Source: Deltaproteobacteria bacterium (GTDB lineage Bacteria > Myxococcota > Kuafuiibacteriia > Kuafuiibacteriales > Kuafuiibacteriaceae). From it: 64,000 bases of DNA. The notes beneath the pieces are model-generated. The model made no database searches. It was not told where the DNA came from and saw only the letters and a list, made by a program, of their open reading frames with translations. Where the stretch lies: contig JADJPE010000005.1 in NCBI GenBank assembly GCA_016713425.1, forward strand, positions 4,996,501 through 5,060,500, read 5' to 3'. Below, one piece after another: positions 20,068-28,974 of this stretch (position 1 is its first letter; every line of letters begins with the position of its first letter). A program made the position numbers and the translations under genes.

Positions 20068-20963
20068 GCGCCGACGTATCGCGGGCCAAGCGTGTCTCAC
20101 TGACGGGCGGCGGCGATCGTCTCGATAGGGTGCTTGCGAAGGCGCTCCCTGATGTGAGCCGTCGTGCGGCCCGTGGTCTCATTTCCGCTGGCGCGGTCTT
20201 CGTGGCTGGTCGTCGATGCCGGGTCGCTTCTCGGTCCGTTCCGAACGGGACTTCGATCGTCGTGCATCTGCCGACGATGGCGGTCGACGACGCGCCCATT
20301 CCGCTTCCGATCCTTTTCGAGGACGAACGCATCGTCGTGATCGACAAGCCGCCCGGCATCCATGTCCATATGACGGAATCGTCCGGAGAGCCGTCGATCG
20401 TCGAGCGATGGCCGAACACCGTTTTCCCGGTCCATCGACTCGACCGAGGGACGTCAGGTGTCCTCCTCTTGGCCAAGGATAAGGTGCTCGCAGCTCGCCT
20501 CATGGAGGCCTTTCGCTTCCGAAGGGTCGAGAAGAGGTACGTGGCGGTCGTCGAGGGGAAGGTCCCGGATGGGACGATCGACTCGCCGATTGGCCGGGAC
20601 CCTCGGCGCCCTCGTCTTTACGCCGTGCGCCAGGATGGACGTCCGGCGGTGACGATGGTTCGAACGGTTGCATCGATCGAGAACCTCAGCGTCGTCGCGG
20701 TCGACTTGGGCACGGGTCGCACGCACCAGATCAGGGTCCATCTTTCGAGCGCGGGCGCACCGATTCTGGGCGATCGCGCGTACGGGGGGCGGAGTCATGT
20801 GAGGATCGGTGAACGCATCGTACATGTCGAACGGCCGGCGCTTCACGCGGCGCGTCTTCGTATTGCCCTTCCGGACGGCGAGCGGACATTCGTGGCCCCC
20901 GTACCTGCCGACCTGCGCATCCTGGACCCGGCGGGGCTGGCCCTCGAGACGGCGTACGCGTAG
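20064..20963 (+). CDS. RluA/RluD-family pseudouridine synthase
   Basis: 299 aa with an N-terminal S4 RNA-binding domain (LDRVLAKALPDVSRRAARGLI) and the RluA-type catalytic core. VIDKPPGIHVH is followed by the catalytic-Asp motif HRLDRGTSGVLLLAK, KRYVAVVEG, and GRTHQIRVHL with GDRAYGG. These enzymes isomerise specific uridines in rRNA or tRNA. The target cannot be told from sequence, so no symbol is given. The ATG at 20064 overlaps the HEAT gene stop by 4 bp. Confidence 0.92.
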   Translation: MSADVSRAKRVSLTGGGDRLDRVLAKALPDVSRRAARGLISAGAVFVAGRRCRVASRSVPNGTSIVVHLPTMAVDDAPIPLPILFEDERIVVIDKPPGIHVHMTESSGEPSIVERWPNTVFPVHRLDRGTSGVLLLAKDKVLAARLMEAFRFRRVEKRYVAVVEGKVPDGTIDSPIGRDPRRPRLYAVRQDGRPAVTMVRTVASIENLSVVAVDLGTGRTHQIRVHLSSAGAPILGDRAYGGRSHVRIGERIVHVERPALHAARLRIALPDGERTFVAPVPADLRILDPAGLALETAYA

Positions 20964-20972
20964 CTTGTTTCC

Positions 20973-21605
20973 ATGACTTTCAGATCGGTCGTGTTCGTGG
21001 TCGGCTTCGTTGCAGCGAGCGGGTGGGCGACGCGGGTGAGCGCAGAGGGCACGGATGATGCGGAGGCGCCGCCGCCCGCTCCCGCCAAAGCCGCGGCGTC
21101 GAGCGCGGGGCAGAACGCGTCGCCGAAGGTGACCACGGCGCCGCGCCCTTCAGCGAAAGACATTGAACAACAAGTCATCGGTGCGATCGCGCGAACGGCC
21201 GGCGCCATCGATGCCTGCAACGACGCATACATCGGAGAGTACCCGGCGGCGAAGGGCACCGTGAGCCTGACCGCGGGCGTCGAACGCCCGGGCACGGTGT
21301 CGACGGCGAGCGCCGAGACGAGCCTCGAAGGCGCGCGCAACCTTCGCTACTGTCTCGAGCGCGTCGCGCGATCGTGGCGATTCCCTCCGCTTACGACGGG
21401 AAAAGAGAAAGAGGATCTGACCATCACCATTCCGATCGCCAAGGGCGCGAAATTCAAACTCAAGAAGCCGGGCGAAAAGGAGCAGGAAAGCAAGCCCGCG
21501 GCAGGGAAGAAGCCGCGCGAAGGCTTCATTCGCTTCTTGCCCGAGAGCTTTCTCCCTTCTTGGAAGCCTGAGTCTGAAGCGGGTGGAACGGCCAGCGATG
21601 AGTAG
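20973..21605 (+). CDS. Secreted AgmX/PglI C-terminal-like protein
   Basis: 210 aa. The N-terminal signal peptide (SVVFVVGFVAASGWATRVSA) is followed by a Pro/Ala-rich linker and a domain with a TonB-like C-terminal pattern. That pattern is GTVSLTAGVERPGTV, then a Cys near the middle (LRYCLERVARSWRFPP), the C...W-x-FP motif of the AgmX/PglI C-terminal family linked to gliding and outer-membrane proteins in myxobacteria. A Lys/Glu-rich tail follows. It is predicted periplasmic. Its stop overlaps the next gene's ATG by 8 bp, so the two are co-translated. Confidence 0.7.
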   Translation: MTFRSVVFVVGFVAASGWATRVSAEGTDDAEAPPPAPAKAAASSAGQNASPKVTTAPRPSAKDIEQQVIGAIARTAGAIDACNDAYIGEYPAAKGTVSLTAGVERPGTVSTASAETSLEGARNLRYCLERVARSWRFPPLTTGKEKEDLTITIPIAKGAKFKLKKPGEKEQESKPAAGKKPREGFIRFLPESFLPSWKPESEAGGTASDE

Positions 21606-22389
21606 CGTGTTTTCGCGGCGCCGCTTTCCAGCCTGTTTCTTCTTGCTCGCGCTCGTTTCTGCGACGCCGGTGCATGGTCAATCCTCCCAGAACCCGTCGG
21701 GAGGGCAAGACCGCGTGTCTGATCTCCCTCCCGGGGAGATCTTGACTTTTTGGGGCGTTCGCCAACTCGAGCAGGATGAGTCGATCTCGGACGAGCGGAA
21801 AGTCGAGGAATGGCAGGCTTTCGTGGACCGCACGGCCGAACAGGTTCGCTACGCAAAGAAGGCCATCGATTTCTGGAAGAACGCCTCGCGGCAGCGGCTC
21901 TTCGATCTGGCGGGGCGTATCGAGGGCCAGCGCGACCGGACACCGGAGGAGAAGATTGCGGCCTGGGTCGAGGTGCGGAAGGCCTACCCAAAAGGGCGCG
22001 AACGAACCATCGCGGAACGGCGGATCGTCTTCTGGACCGAAGAAGAGACGAAGCGCAGGGTCGGGGAGGCGGAAAAGACCGAGAAGGCGAGGCGACCCAA
22101 GGCCGAACGCATTGCGGCTTGGGGTGGCGTTGTGAGCTGGGCGAAGAAGGGCCCCGAACTCAAGGCTGCGCTCAAGCGGATTCAGCAACTCCAGGATCAG
22201 CTCTATCGGGAGGCCGTGAGTGCGGACCGCATCCGTCGCCTCGCACCGGAGACGAAGCTGGGTCTTTGGCGCGAAGTGTTGCGCGGTCGCCCGACCGCGG
22301 CACAACGCCGGTTGGCCGAACGCCGGATTCGGGCGCTCGTTGGGTCGAGCACGTCCGACGGGGAGAATGACGAAGGCGACGCCCCTTAG
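21598..22389 (+). CDS. Secreted charged helical protein, unknown function
   Basis: 263 aa from ATG 21598. A signal peptide (FPACFFLLALVSATPVHG) leads into a highly charged, Arg/Glu/Lys-rich, probably helical body. It has a loosely repeated Trp-containing unit of about 25-30 residues (EEWQAFVDR, AIDFWKNAS, IAAWVEVRK, RIVFWTEEE, IAAWGGVVSW, LGLWREVLR), so it is likely an array of short helical repeats. I do not recognise the family. It overlaps the AgmX-like gene by 8 bp, suggesting a shared envelope role. It ends 28 bp before the convergent phosphatase gene. Confidence 0.65.
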   Translation: MSSVFSRRRFPACFFLLALVSATPVHGQSSQNPSGGQDRVSDLPPGEILTFWGVRQLEQDESISDERKVEEWQAFVDRTAEQVRYAKKAIDFWKNASRQRLFDLAGRIEGQRDRTPEEKIAAWVEVRKAYPKGRERTIAERRIVFWTEEETKRRVGEAEKTEKARRPKAERIAAWGGVVSWAKKGPELKAALKRIQQLQDQLYREAVSADRIRRLAPETKLGLWREVLRGRPTAAQRRLAERRIRALVGSSTSDGENDEGDAP

Positions 22390-22417
22390 ATGACGCCCCT
22401 TACTGCTGATCGGGCCC

Positions 22418-24211
22418 TTAGTCCTCTTGGATCCTTCGAAGCCTAAGGACCGCCTCCATGCGCAGGTCGTCGACAACGCCGCGTTCGCTCGGTTCGTCGC
22501 GCACGGGGACCGGCCCGGAGGGGGATTCTTCATCGAGGCCGATGCATACGATTGTGGTATCGTCGAACTGGGCCGCCTCGGAGACATGGGCTTGGCAACT
22601 TCGCACGGCGGCGTCAAGAACCTGGCTCGCGTTCCACGGCGCTTCCAGCACGGCCCGTTCGAGGCGTTCCATCCCGTACATTTCTTGTTCCGGCGACATC
22701 GCCTCGACCAGGCCGTCGGTGTACAGGACGACCGTGTCGCCGGGCTGAAGCTCGAAGGATTCGGAGACGTATTCCGGATCCGGCAGGACACCCAACGGCA
22801 GGCCGGATTGGCGATCCAGTGAGATGGTTTCCGTGGAAGCTCGGCGCTTGACGAGTGGCGGCATATGGCCGGCATTCGCGATCTGGAGGCGTCGGCCGCC
22901 CGCGTCGAGCACGACGTAGATCAACGTGACGAAAATGTCGTCCTGTCCGCCCTCGATGACCGCACGGTTCATCCAGCGGAGGACGCGCGCCGGATCGGGC
23001 TCTGCCAGCGCGAAGTACCGGAGGTCGCGCGTGAGTCGAGCCATGTAGAGCGCCGCGCTTACGCCTTTGCCCGAGACGTCCCCGACGACGATGCCGAGGC
23101 GGTCGTCCGGAAGCCGCACGAAATCGTAGAAATCTCCGCCGACTTCATAGGCGGGGTCGTAGCGGGCGGCAAAGGTGTACCCGGGGAGACGGGGAATACG
23201 ACGCGGCAAGAAGCTCTGTTGGATGCGCTCCGCGAGCTGGAGGTCCTGCTCGAGCTGTTGTCGTTTCAGGAGTTCTGCGTGAAGCCGAGCGCTTCCGACC
23301 GCGGCGGCGGCTTGGCCGCAAATGCCGGAGAGAAGCTCCAGGTCGGCTTGTGAGAAAGCGGCGATGCCTTTGCTGTCGATATAGACGGTCCCGAGCGCCT
23401 CGCCGCGCCACAGAAGCGGTGCAGCCATCATCGCACGAATGCCGAAGTTGGCGATCGAACGTCCGCTCTTGAAGCGCTGATCTTCCATTGCGTCGTGCGA
23501 GAGCACCGCACGTCGCTCGGTCATGACCTCGTGCAGAATCGTTCTCGAAACGGAGAACTCCTCGCGATCGAGGGCTTGCTTTCGCTTCACTGCCCTTGGC
23601 ACGAGTTTCTGACCTGTGTCATCGAGCAGCATGATGAACGCGCGCTCGGACCGCGGGAACACCTCGAACAAATTGTTGAGAATTTCAGGCAGAAGCGCGT
23701 CGAGATCGAGGATGCTCGAGATGGCCTCGGACACCGCATAAACCGTCTTCAGGCGTGAGGCCATGCGTGCGAGGTCTTTGGGGCTCGTGACCGCCGTGAG
23801 ATATTGCGGGTCGAAGATGCCGGGTTGGTTGGCGTCGACCGTCTTGACGATTCGGGGCTCCGTGGTCGTCGAGCCGACCATGGTGACCGAGTCCGCCTCT
23901 TTTTCCCGTTCTTCGAAGAGAAACTGGGCGCTGCACACGCGGATCGTGTCGTTGTTGCGCAGATAGGCCCGCGTTATGGCGCGGTCGTTGACGAAAGTTC
24001 CGTTGCCGGATCCGAGGTCTTCCACGAAGTAGCGGCCCTCGACGCGCATGATGCGTGCGTGACGCCGCGAGACGGTCAGGTCTCGAATGTGGACTTGGCA
24101 ATCCAGAGCGCGGCCCAGCACGCAAACATCCTTGAGCTCGTAGAGGGCGCCCGCGTTTGGGCCTTCGACCTCCCGAAGCTGTCCGACGGTCTGGGCGCGC
24201 GAGGTGGCCAC
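22418..24211 (-). CDS. FHA-GAF-PP2C (RsbU/SpoIIE-type) serine phosphatase
   Basis: 597 aa with three domains in order. The FHA phosphothreonine-binding domain is at about 29-100 (LGRALDCQVHI, SRRHARI, DLGSGNGTFVND). A GAF sensor domain follows at about 150-310. The SpoIIE-type PP2C phosphatase is at about 345-560 with all metal-binding acids: GGDFYDF, GDVSGKGVSAALYMA, YTDGLVEA and FDDTTIV. RsbU-type enzymes dephosphorylate a STAS antagonist to release a target from its anti-factor. The STAS gene sits immediately upstream; its TAA abuts this gene's GTG start at 24211 with no gap. The FHA domain suggests input from one of the Ser/Thr kinases. Confidence 0.92.
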   Translation of the reverse strand: MATSRAQTVGQLREVEGPNAGALYELKDVCVLGRALDCQVHIRDLTVSRRHARIMRVEGRYFVEDLGSGNGTFVNDRAITRAYLRNNDTIRVCSAQFLFEEREKEADSVTMVGSTTTEPRIVKTVDANQPGIFDPQYLTAVTSPKDLARMASRLKTVYAVSEAISSILDLDALLPEILNNLFEVFPRSERAFIMLLDDTGQKLVPRAVKRKQALDREEFSVSRTILHEVMTERRAVLSHDAMEDQRFKSGRSIANFGIRAMMAAPLLWRGEALGTVYIDSKGIAAFSQADLELLSGICGQAAAAVGSARLHAELLKRQQLEQDLQLAERIQQSFLPRRIPRLPGYTFAARYDPAYEVGGDFYDFVRLPDDRLGIVVGDVSGKGVSAALYMARLTRDLRYFALAEPDPARVLRWMNRAVIEGGQDDIFVTLIYVVLDAGGRRLQIANAGHMPPLVKRRASTETISLDRQSGLPLGVLPDPEYVSESFELQPGDTVVLYTDGLVEAMSPEQEMYGMERLERAVLEAPWNASQVLDAAVRSCQAHVSEAAQFDDTTIVCIGLDEESPSGPVPVRDEPSERGVVDDLRMEAVLRLRRIQED

Positions 24212-24553
24212 TTAGACGCTGAACCTCCGAACCGCAGTGTCGACGCCGTCGTAGATCTCGAAAGCGCGATCGAGTCGGAGGAGTTTGAAGATTTCGTAGG
24301 GTTGGCCGGTCAGGCGCGCGATCTTGACGTCTCCTTGAAGCGTTCGAACGCGCTTGAAGAGCGAGACGATCGCACCCACACCCGAGCTATCGATGAGCTC
24401 GAGGCCACGAAGGTCGAAGACGACGTTGATTCGCCGCGCAGACAAGAGGGCTTCGATCTCCTTCTTGAGGGCGGGCGCAGTCAGCGCATCGAGATTTCCT
24501 TTTAAAGCGAAGACCGTAACATCGCCTTGATCCGCTTTGTCATATTCGAGCAT
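24212..24553 (-). CDS. STAS-domain anti-anti-sigma factor (RsbV/SpoIIAA-like)
   Basis: 113 aa, a single STAS domain with the phosphorylatable Ser in LIDSSGVGAIVSL (about residue 57). When unphosphorylated such proteins bind the kinase/anti-factor; the kinase phosphorylates and releases them, and the phosphatase resets them. The middle gene of a three-gene partner-switching operon, with the kinase upstream (24626-25120) and the PP2C gene directly downstream. No sigma factor is encoded next to it, so the final target is not evident. Confidence 0.92.
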   Translation of the reverse strand: MLEYDKADQGDVTVFALKGNLDALTAPALKKEIEALLSARRINVVFDLRGLELIDSSGVGAIVSLFKRVRTLQGDVKIARLTGQPYEIFKLLRLDRAFEIYDGVDTAVRRFSV

Positions 24554-24625
24554 CGACCACTTCCTCCTCGTCTTCTATCTCGGCCGCCAACTGTCCTTCG
24601 CGTCGGACGAGTCGCCTCGGGAACC

Positions 24626-25120
24626 CTATTTCGCTCCTGTGTGCTCTGACAAGGCGACTTCTTCGGCTTTGGCAATGTGTTTCTCCATGCTCAGCACGTT
24701 GCGTCCGTCGATCCGGTCATACCGTACCCGATCCATGAAGCTCTCGATGATGAACAGACCAAGGCCTCCCTCCGGGAGCGCATCGAGGTCGGGCGGCGGG
24801 ACATCTCGCGGCTCGAATGGGCGTCCCTCGTCCGTCACAACGACGCGCAGGATCTCGTCCCCGAGGAAGACGTCGACCGAGATGGCGCCGGGCGGGCCTC
24901 CTTCGTAGGCGTGGAGAACCGAGTTGTTGAACGCTTCGACGAACGCCGAGATGATGTGGTGCTGCGCCTCCATGCGAAGACATAAGTGGCTGAGGAAAGC
25001 GCGGGCTGCGTCGCGATACTCCAGGCGGGCCGGCAAGACGAACAGGAACGCTTCCCCCTTGGGACCCTGGGGTGGTTCCCGACCGGGTCCGGGTCCGGAT
25101 GTGGGTTGACTCGTCGGCAT
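24626..25120 (-). CDS. RsbW-like serine kinase / anti-sigma factor (HATPase)
   Basis: 164 aa GHKL-type ATPase of the RsbW/SpoIIAB kind: N-box EAFNNSVLHAYEG, G1-like VTDEGRPFEP and G2-like PEGGLGLFIIESFMD. It would phosphorylate the neighbouring STAS protein and bind an output protein when free. ATG 25120 has GGGGG and AAAGGG upstream; a GTG at 25168 is also in frame. First gene of the switch operon on the minus strand, 72 bp before the STAS gene, and divergent from the sugar phosphotransferase gene. Confidence 0.88.
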   Translation of the reverse strand: MPTSQPTSGPGPGREPPQGPKGEAFLFVLPARLEYRDAARAFLSHLCLRMEAQHHIISAFVEAFNNSVLHAYEGGPPGAISVDVFLGDEILRVVVTDEGRPFEPRDVPPPDLDALPEGGLGLFIIESFMDRVRYDRIDGRNVLSMEKHIAKAEEVALSEHTGAK

Positions 25121-25252
25121 CCGCCCCCATCCCTTTACCGGCAGAACGAGGTTGGGAGCAACAGCCACATTGACCTAGACTTCCGGGAGCGGTACCTGTC
25201 GTCGGGGTCTAGGCCGTGTCGGGTCTAGGCAACCTTTGAAAAAGGACTCCAC

Positions 25253-26005
25253 GTGGACTGGAAGGCGAGAGCCCTGAAGCGCGCGATCGACGTTGCTGGG
25301 GCGACGGCAGGTTTGGTCATTACGGCGCCTCTGTTCCCTCTGTTGGCGGCGGCTGTTCGACTGACCAGCAAGGGTCCGATCTTCTATGAGCAAGTACGCT
25401 GTGGGGCTGATCGAAGGGCAGGCGTCGCACCTCCACACACGGTCAGCGAGCAGCGGCATGACAGTCGCGGCTACCGGACCTTTCGGATGAAGAAGTTCCG
25501 GACGATGCGGGTCGATGCTGAGGCCGCAACCGGCGCGGTGCTGGCCAAGCAGAATGACTCGCGTCTGACGCCGATCGGTGGGTTCCTTCGGAAGACACGC
25601 CTTGATGAGTTGCCCCAGCTCGTCCACGTCTTGCGTGGCGAGATGAGCTTGGTTGGGCCTCGTCCCGAGCGGCCCGAATTGATGGACAAGATCGAGGTGG
25701 CGGTCCCGTTCTTCCACGAACGAATGCGGCTCATCAAGCCCGGCATTACCGGCTTGGCCCAGATCAAGCTCGCCTATGATGGCTCGTTTGATGGCAGCGA
25801 AGAAAGCACTCGGCATCTCGAGGAAATACTCAAGGACGTTAAGATCAAGGACGACGAGGGCGACGCCAATCGCATCTTCGCGAACAAGCTGCTCTACGAC
25901 TTGGCCTACAGTGCGATCTTGGAGACGCCGTCGGAGTGGTTGAAGACCGACCTTGAGATCATGTTGAAGACCCCATGGGTCATGATCGCGGGCAAGGGGC
26001 GCTAG
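25253..26005 (+). CDS. Undecaprenyl-phosphate sugar phosphotransferase (polysaccharide initiation)
   Basis: 250 aa monotopic phosphoglycosyl transferase (bacterial sugar transferase family). It has an N-terminal membrane re-entrant segment (about 10-35), K-F-R-T-M in KKFRTMRVDAE, the catalytic region TRLDELPQLVHVLRGE, then SLVGPRPERPE and KPGITGLAQ. It starts surface-polysaccharide repeats by moving a sugar-1-phosphate to undecaprenyl phosphate at the inner membrane. GTG 25253 is supported by AAAGGA upstream. Its TAG stop overlaps the convergent gene's TAG within one CTAG (26002-26005). Confidence 0.9.
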   Translation: MDWKARALKRAIDVAGATAGLVITAPLFPLLAAAVRLTSKGPIFYEQVRCGADRRAGVAPPHTVSEQRHDSRGYRTFRMKKFRTMRVDAEAATGAVLAKQNDSRLTPIGGFLRKTRLDELPQLVHVLRGEMSLVGPRPERPELMDKIEVAVPFFHERMRLIKPGITGLAQIKLAYDGSFDGSEESTRHLEEILKDVKIKDDEGDANRIFANKLLYDLAYSAILETPSEWLKTDLEIMLKTPWVMIAGKGR

Positions 26006-28203
26006 CGATCGCCCACGCCCACTGTATCGTCGCCCAAGCCCACTGAATCGTCGACCGACGCGCACAGTTTGAAGGGCCCGAGCGGTCGGGTTGGATCTTC
26101 AGCTTGCTTGGCTCGGAGGCGAGCCGCGACGGCTGCCGTTTTCGCTTCGGGCCGTTGTTCCTGGATTCGCTCATAGAGCTCAGCTCGGAGCGCCTCGGCG
26201 TCGGCGATGCGCCCGCGGCTCGCGGCCGCGGTTTCCGTGGCGTAGATCAGTGCACCCTCCACATCGCCTTCGTCGGCAAGAGCGCGCGCCAGGGCGAGGA
26301 GCCCGTCCACGTCCCGCATGCGGTCGGGCTCGCGGGCGACATCGGAGAACGCGAACAAGCCCAGAGTCGTCCAGGCTACGACGCCGGGCGAGAGCGGGCT
26401 TCCGGGGAATAGACCGCGCGCTGCTCCGGGCAAGAGGGCGCGATCGACCAACCTCCCGTCGGCCGAAAACCAGATGAGATCGCCGGACTCGAAGAGGACG
26501 GCGACGGTGCTTGCGTTGGCGACCGCGCTGACGGCGATGCTCGGTCCCTCGATTCGGGCGGTCTCGATGGGGGGCGATCTCAGCACATCGTAGATGGCGA
26601 CTTGGCGATCGCCGAATCCGAGAACGACGAATCTGGCTTCGCCGCCCAAGAAGTGAGCGTCGGCGGGGGTTGGAATGGGGGCGCCGCGCGGCTTGCCGTC
26701 GAGGGCATCCAGCACGGTCAGTCCGTCGGGTCCGAGGGTCACGACCTTTTCGCGCGTCATGCGTACGGCCCGCGGCCTCGACACGGGCGTGCTCCACGCC
26801 GGCGTCCGTTTCCCAGGCCGGAGCAACGATAGAATGGTGGTTTCGGGAACGATGTCAGGTGCACTGGGCGATGCCTCCTCCGACGCGGGGCGCGAGCTCG
26901 GCGTCCCGGCGCTTTTCGGAGCACGATTCGGGACGGCTTTGACCATCACGCCCAGCATCCCCGACGCGATGGGGGACACGTCGACCGCGACTTGCCCCAG
27001 TGTCCCAAGCCCGAGGTCCAGCCAGGTGACGCGCTGGCGTTCGAGAACGCCCAGCACGCCGCTCGTGACAACGACGGGCTGGGATCGGTCGCCGAGGGAC
27101 AAACTAGGCAGTGCCCGGGACCAGCGCGGCGTGAGGCGCGCGTCGAGCCGCGCAAGGGTTCGGTCATGCAGCGTGATGTATTGGCCTCTCGATATCGCGA
27201 CGAGGCCTGGAACCGGGCGCGGTAGGCTCGTGTCCGTTCCGTACTTGGCGTCGACGACCAAAGGGGGCTCACGAAGTTCGTCGCGGACGATCACGAAACG
27301 TCGATGGCTTCGGAGAACGAAGGTCGCGTCTTCGGCCATCGGAAGAACGAGAGCCCAGCGTTGGGCGCGGTCGTCGGTGTACATGAAATAGGTCTCGAAG
27401 GCGGCCGCCGCGCCACGGGGGTCGCGCGTGCGAAGCGCAACCCGCGCGCGCTCGAGGGCGGCGCTGGCAAGGTCCTGATCGGTCTCGCTGCGCGGGGGTG
27501 GGGTCCTGCGACCGGACGACGAGGCGGCCGAGGCGAGCGAGGCCTCCACGTGCCGTCGACCTTCGACCACTTCAGGCAGTGCGTGGCTGCCGCGAACGGA
27601 TCGAGCCCGTGAGAACATCACGCGCGCCTGAGCGAAATCTCCGTCGTAAAGACGCAACGCGCCGAGGCCGAGGAAGCGATGTGCGGTGGTAGGCTGAGAC
27701 AGCGGCCGAAGCAGCTTCGTCGTCTCGGCGGGGACGTCTCGCCCCAGAGATCTCGTGAGGTCGACCGCGAGCTCGGCGACCAGGCCGTCGAGCTCCTTGA
27801 GAAGCCCACTGCGCGTAAGGAATAGAGGCGGCGCCGATGCACGTTCGACCCGAAGCGCGACGGTGATCGTTCCGTCGATGTCGTCCTTCTTGGGCGCCCG
27901 AACTTCGCCCCGTATGACGCCCGCGTTCTGGGAGAGAAACGACGAAATTCGGCGCGCGTGGGCAGGGCCGGAGAGGTCCATCGTCGGCCAGCCGAGGTAC
28001 CGGAGTTTCTGAGCGAGCACGGCTGCCGTGCGCGGCCCCTGCCAAAGATTTCGTGGCGTCGTTTCGAAGTCGGTCAAGGCGAGCGGCGTGAGGCCGCGTG
28101 CGTCCGCGGGTGTGGCGGTCGCTACGGCGGTCAGGCCTATGGTCAGGCCTACGGTCAGACCTGCGGTCAGGCCGAGCGCAGCCGGCAAAGCCGTTGGCAG
28201 CAT
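26002..28203 (-). CDS. Large secreted protein with TPR-like and propeller-like parts, unknown
   Basis: 733 aa. The N-terminal signal peptide is built of a repeated Gly-Leu-Thr motif (AGLTVGLTIGLTAV), from 12 bp DNA repeats at about 28126-28170. The mature part begins with a domain of about 150 aa, followed by TPR-like helices (LGALRLYDGDFAQARVMFSRA; ARVALRTRDPRGAAAAFETY). A long beta-rich region follows with repeated short strands typical of a beta-propeller (for example LTVLDALDGKPRG, VAIYDVLRSPPIETARI, LIWFSADGRLVDRAL), then a final helical part. It is probably periplasmic or outer-membrane associated. No enzyme motif. The stop codon overlaps that of the sugar phosphotransferase gene. Confidence 0.72.
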   Translation of the reverse strand: MLPTALPAALGLTAGLTVGLTIGLTAVATATPADARGLTPLALTDFETTPRNLWQGPRTAAVLAQKLRYLGWPTMDLSGPAHARRISSFLSQNAGVIRGEVRAPKKDDIDGTITVALRVERASAPPLFLTRSGLLKELDGLVAELAVDLTRSLGRDVPAETTKLLRPLSQPTTAHRFLGLGALRLYDGDFAQARVMFSRARSVRGSHALPEVVEGRRHVEASLASAASSSGRRTPPPRSETDQDLASAALERARVALRTRDPRGAAAAFETYFMYTDDRAQRWALVLPMAEDATFVLRSHRRFVIVRDELREPPLVVDAKYGTDTSLPRPVPGLVAISRGQYITLHDRTLARLDARLTPRWSRALPSLSLGDRSQPVVVTSGVLGVLERQRVTWLDLGLGTLGQVAVDVSPIASGMLGVMVKAVPNRAPKSAGTPSSRPASEEASPSAPDIVPETTILSLLRPGKRTPAWSTPVSRPRAVRMTREKVVTLGPDGLTVLDALDGKPRGAPIPTPADAHFLGGEARFVVLGFGDRQVAIYDVLRSPPIETARIEGPSIAVSAVANASTVAVLFESGDLIWFSADGRLVDRALLPGAARGLFPGSPLSPGVVAWTTLGLFAFSDVAREPDRMRDVDGLLALARALADEGDVEGALIYATETAAASRGRIADAEALRAELYERIQEQRPEAKTAAVAARLRAKQAEDPTRPLGPFKLCASVDDSVGLGDDTVGVGDR

Positions 28204-28312
28204 GACCTGATTCTAGCAGGGCGGTGTGCGTTCCGACACGATAGGTTCTGAAAGCTCCAGGCCCAAAGGTCTTTGATGGTCGAGGGCAGATTTCCTTTGC
28301 TATGGTCGTCGC

Positions 28313-28897
28313 GTGTCAAGTCTCGCCCGTCTTGGGCTCGTCGCCGGTGCCTGCTTCCTGGCTGGGGGCGCACTCGGCGCGTATGGAACGCGCACGCTTT
28401 ATGGGAACGAACGAGATGTTCGCCATCCGAATCCCGATGAGTCGTTCTGCCCGCCTTGCCCGGACTGCCCAAGCTGTCCACCGGCTGAGCCTTGTGGTCA
28501 TGTTCCACCGCCCGACGACACACCCGCCCGCTTCGCACCCGCCAGTGAGACGCCCGCGGTGACCGCGGTCCCAGGCCTGCCGCCCGCACTCTTGGCTAAG
28601 GCGCAGTCCATGATGCAGCGAGTCGTCGAGCTTTGTTTGGTCGGCGCTGAGGAAAGCAAAGGCCTCCTGGTCGTGACCTTCACGCTGACCTCGAGCGAGG
28701 GTGTTGCGTCCATCGCTTCGGCCGAAGTCTCGGAGCGCAAAGCTTTGGAGGATGATTCGCCCGCCGAGGACTGTGTCCTCGAGCGTGCGAAGGAAATGCG
28801 GCTGGAGTGGGGCGGCGAAGATGGACGCCAAGAGTTCTTGATGCCGCTTCAGATCCGGCCGAAGCTGATGGAGCCGACGGAGCCGACGGAGCCGTAG
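28313..28897 (+). CDS. Secreted Cys-rich AgmX-like protein
   Basis: 194 aa from GTG 28313. An N-terminal hydrophobic segment (LVAGACFLAGGALGAYG) may anchor it or act as a signal. A Cys/Pro motif CPPCPDCPSCPP (about residues 46-57) could bind metal or form disulfides. The C-terminal half resembles the AgmX/PglI-like domain, with VVTFTLTSSEGVASI and a Cys-containing helix EDCVLERAKEMRLEW. The last residues are (Pro-Thr-Glu) repeats from a GAGCCGACG microsatellite. Divergent from the 733 aa gene with 109 bp between. Role unknown. Confidence 0.65.
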   Translation: MSSLARLGLVAGACFLAGGALGAYGTRTLYGNERDVRHPNPDESFCPPCPDCPSCPPAEPCGHVPPPDDTPARFAPASETPAVTAVPGLPPALLAKAQSMMQRVVELCLVGAEESKGLLVVTFTLTSSEGVASIASAEVSERKALEDDSPAEDCVLERAKEMRLEWGGEDGRQEFLMPLQIRPKLMEPTEPTEP

Positions 28898-28974
28898 CTG
28901 ACCGGCGAGGCGGAGCCCTCGATCCAGGAAGCTCGACTGCCCGACCAGGGCTTCTAGGATCCCCGGGCGATGAC

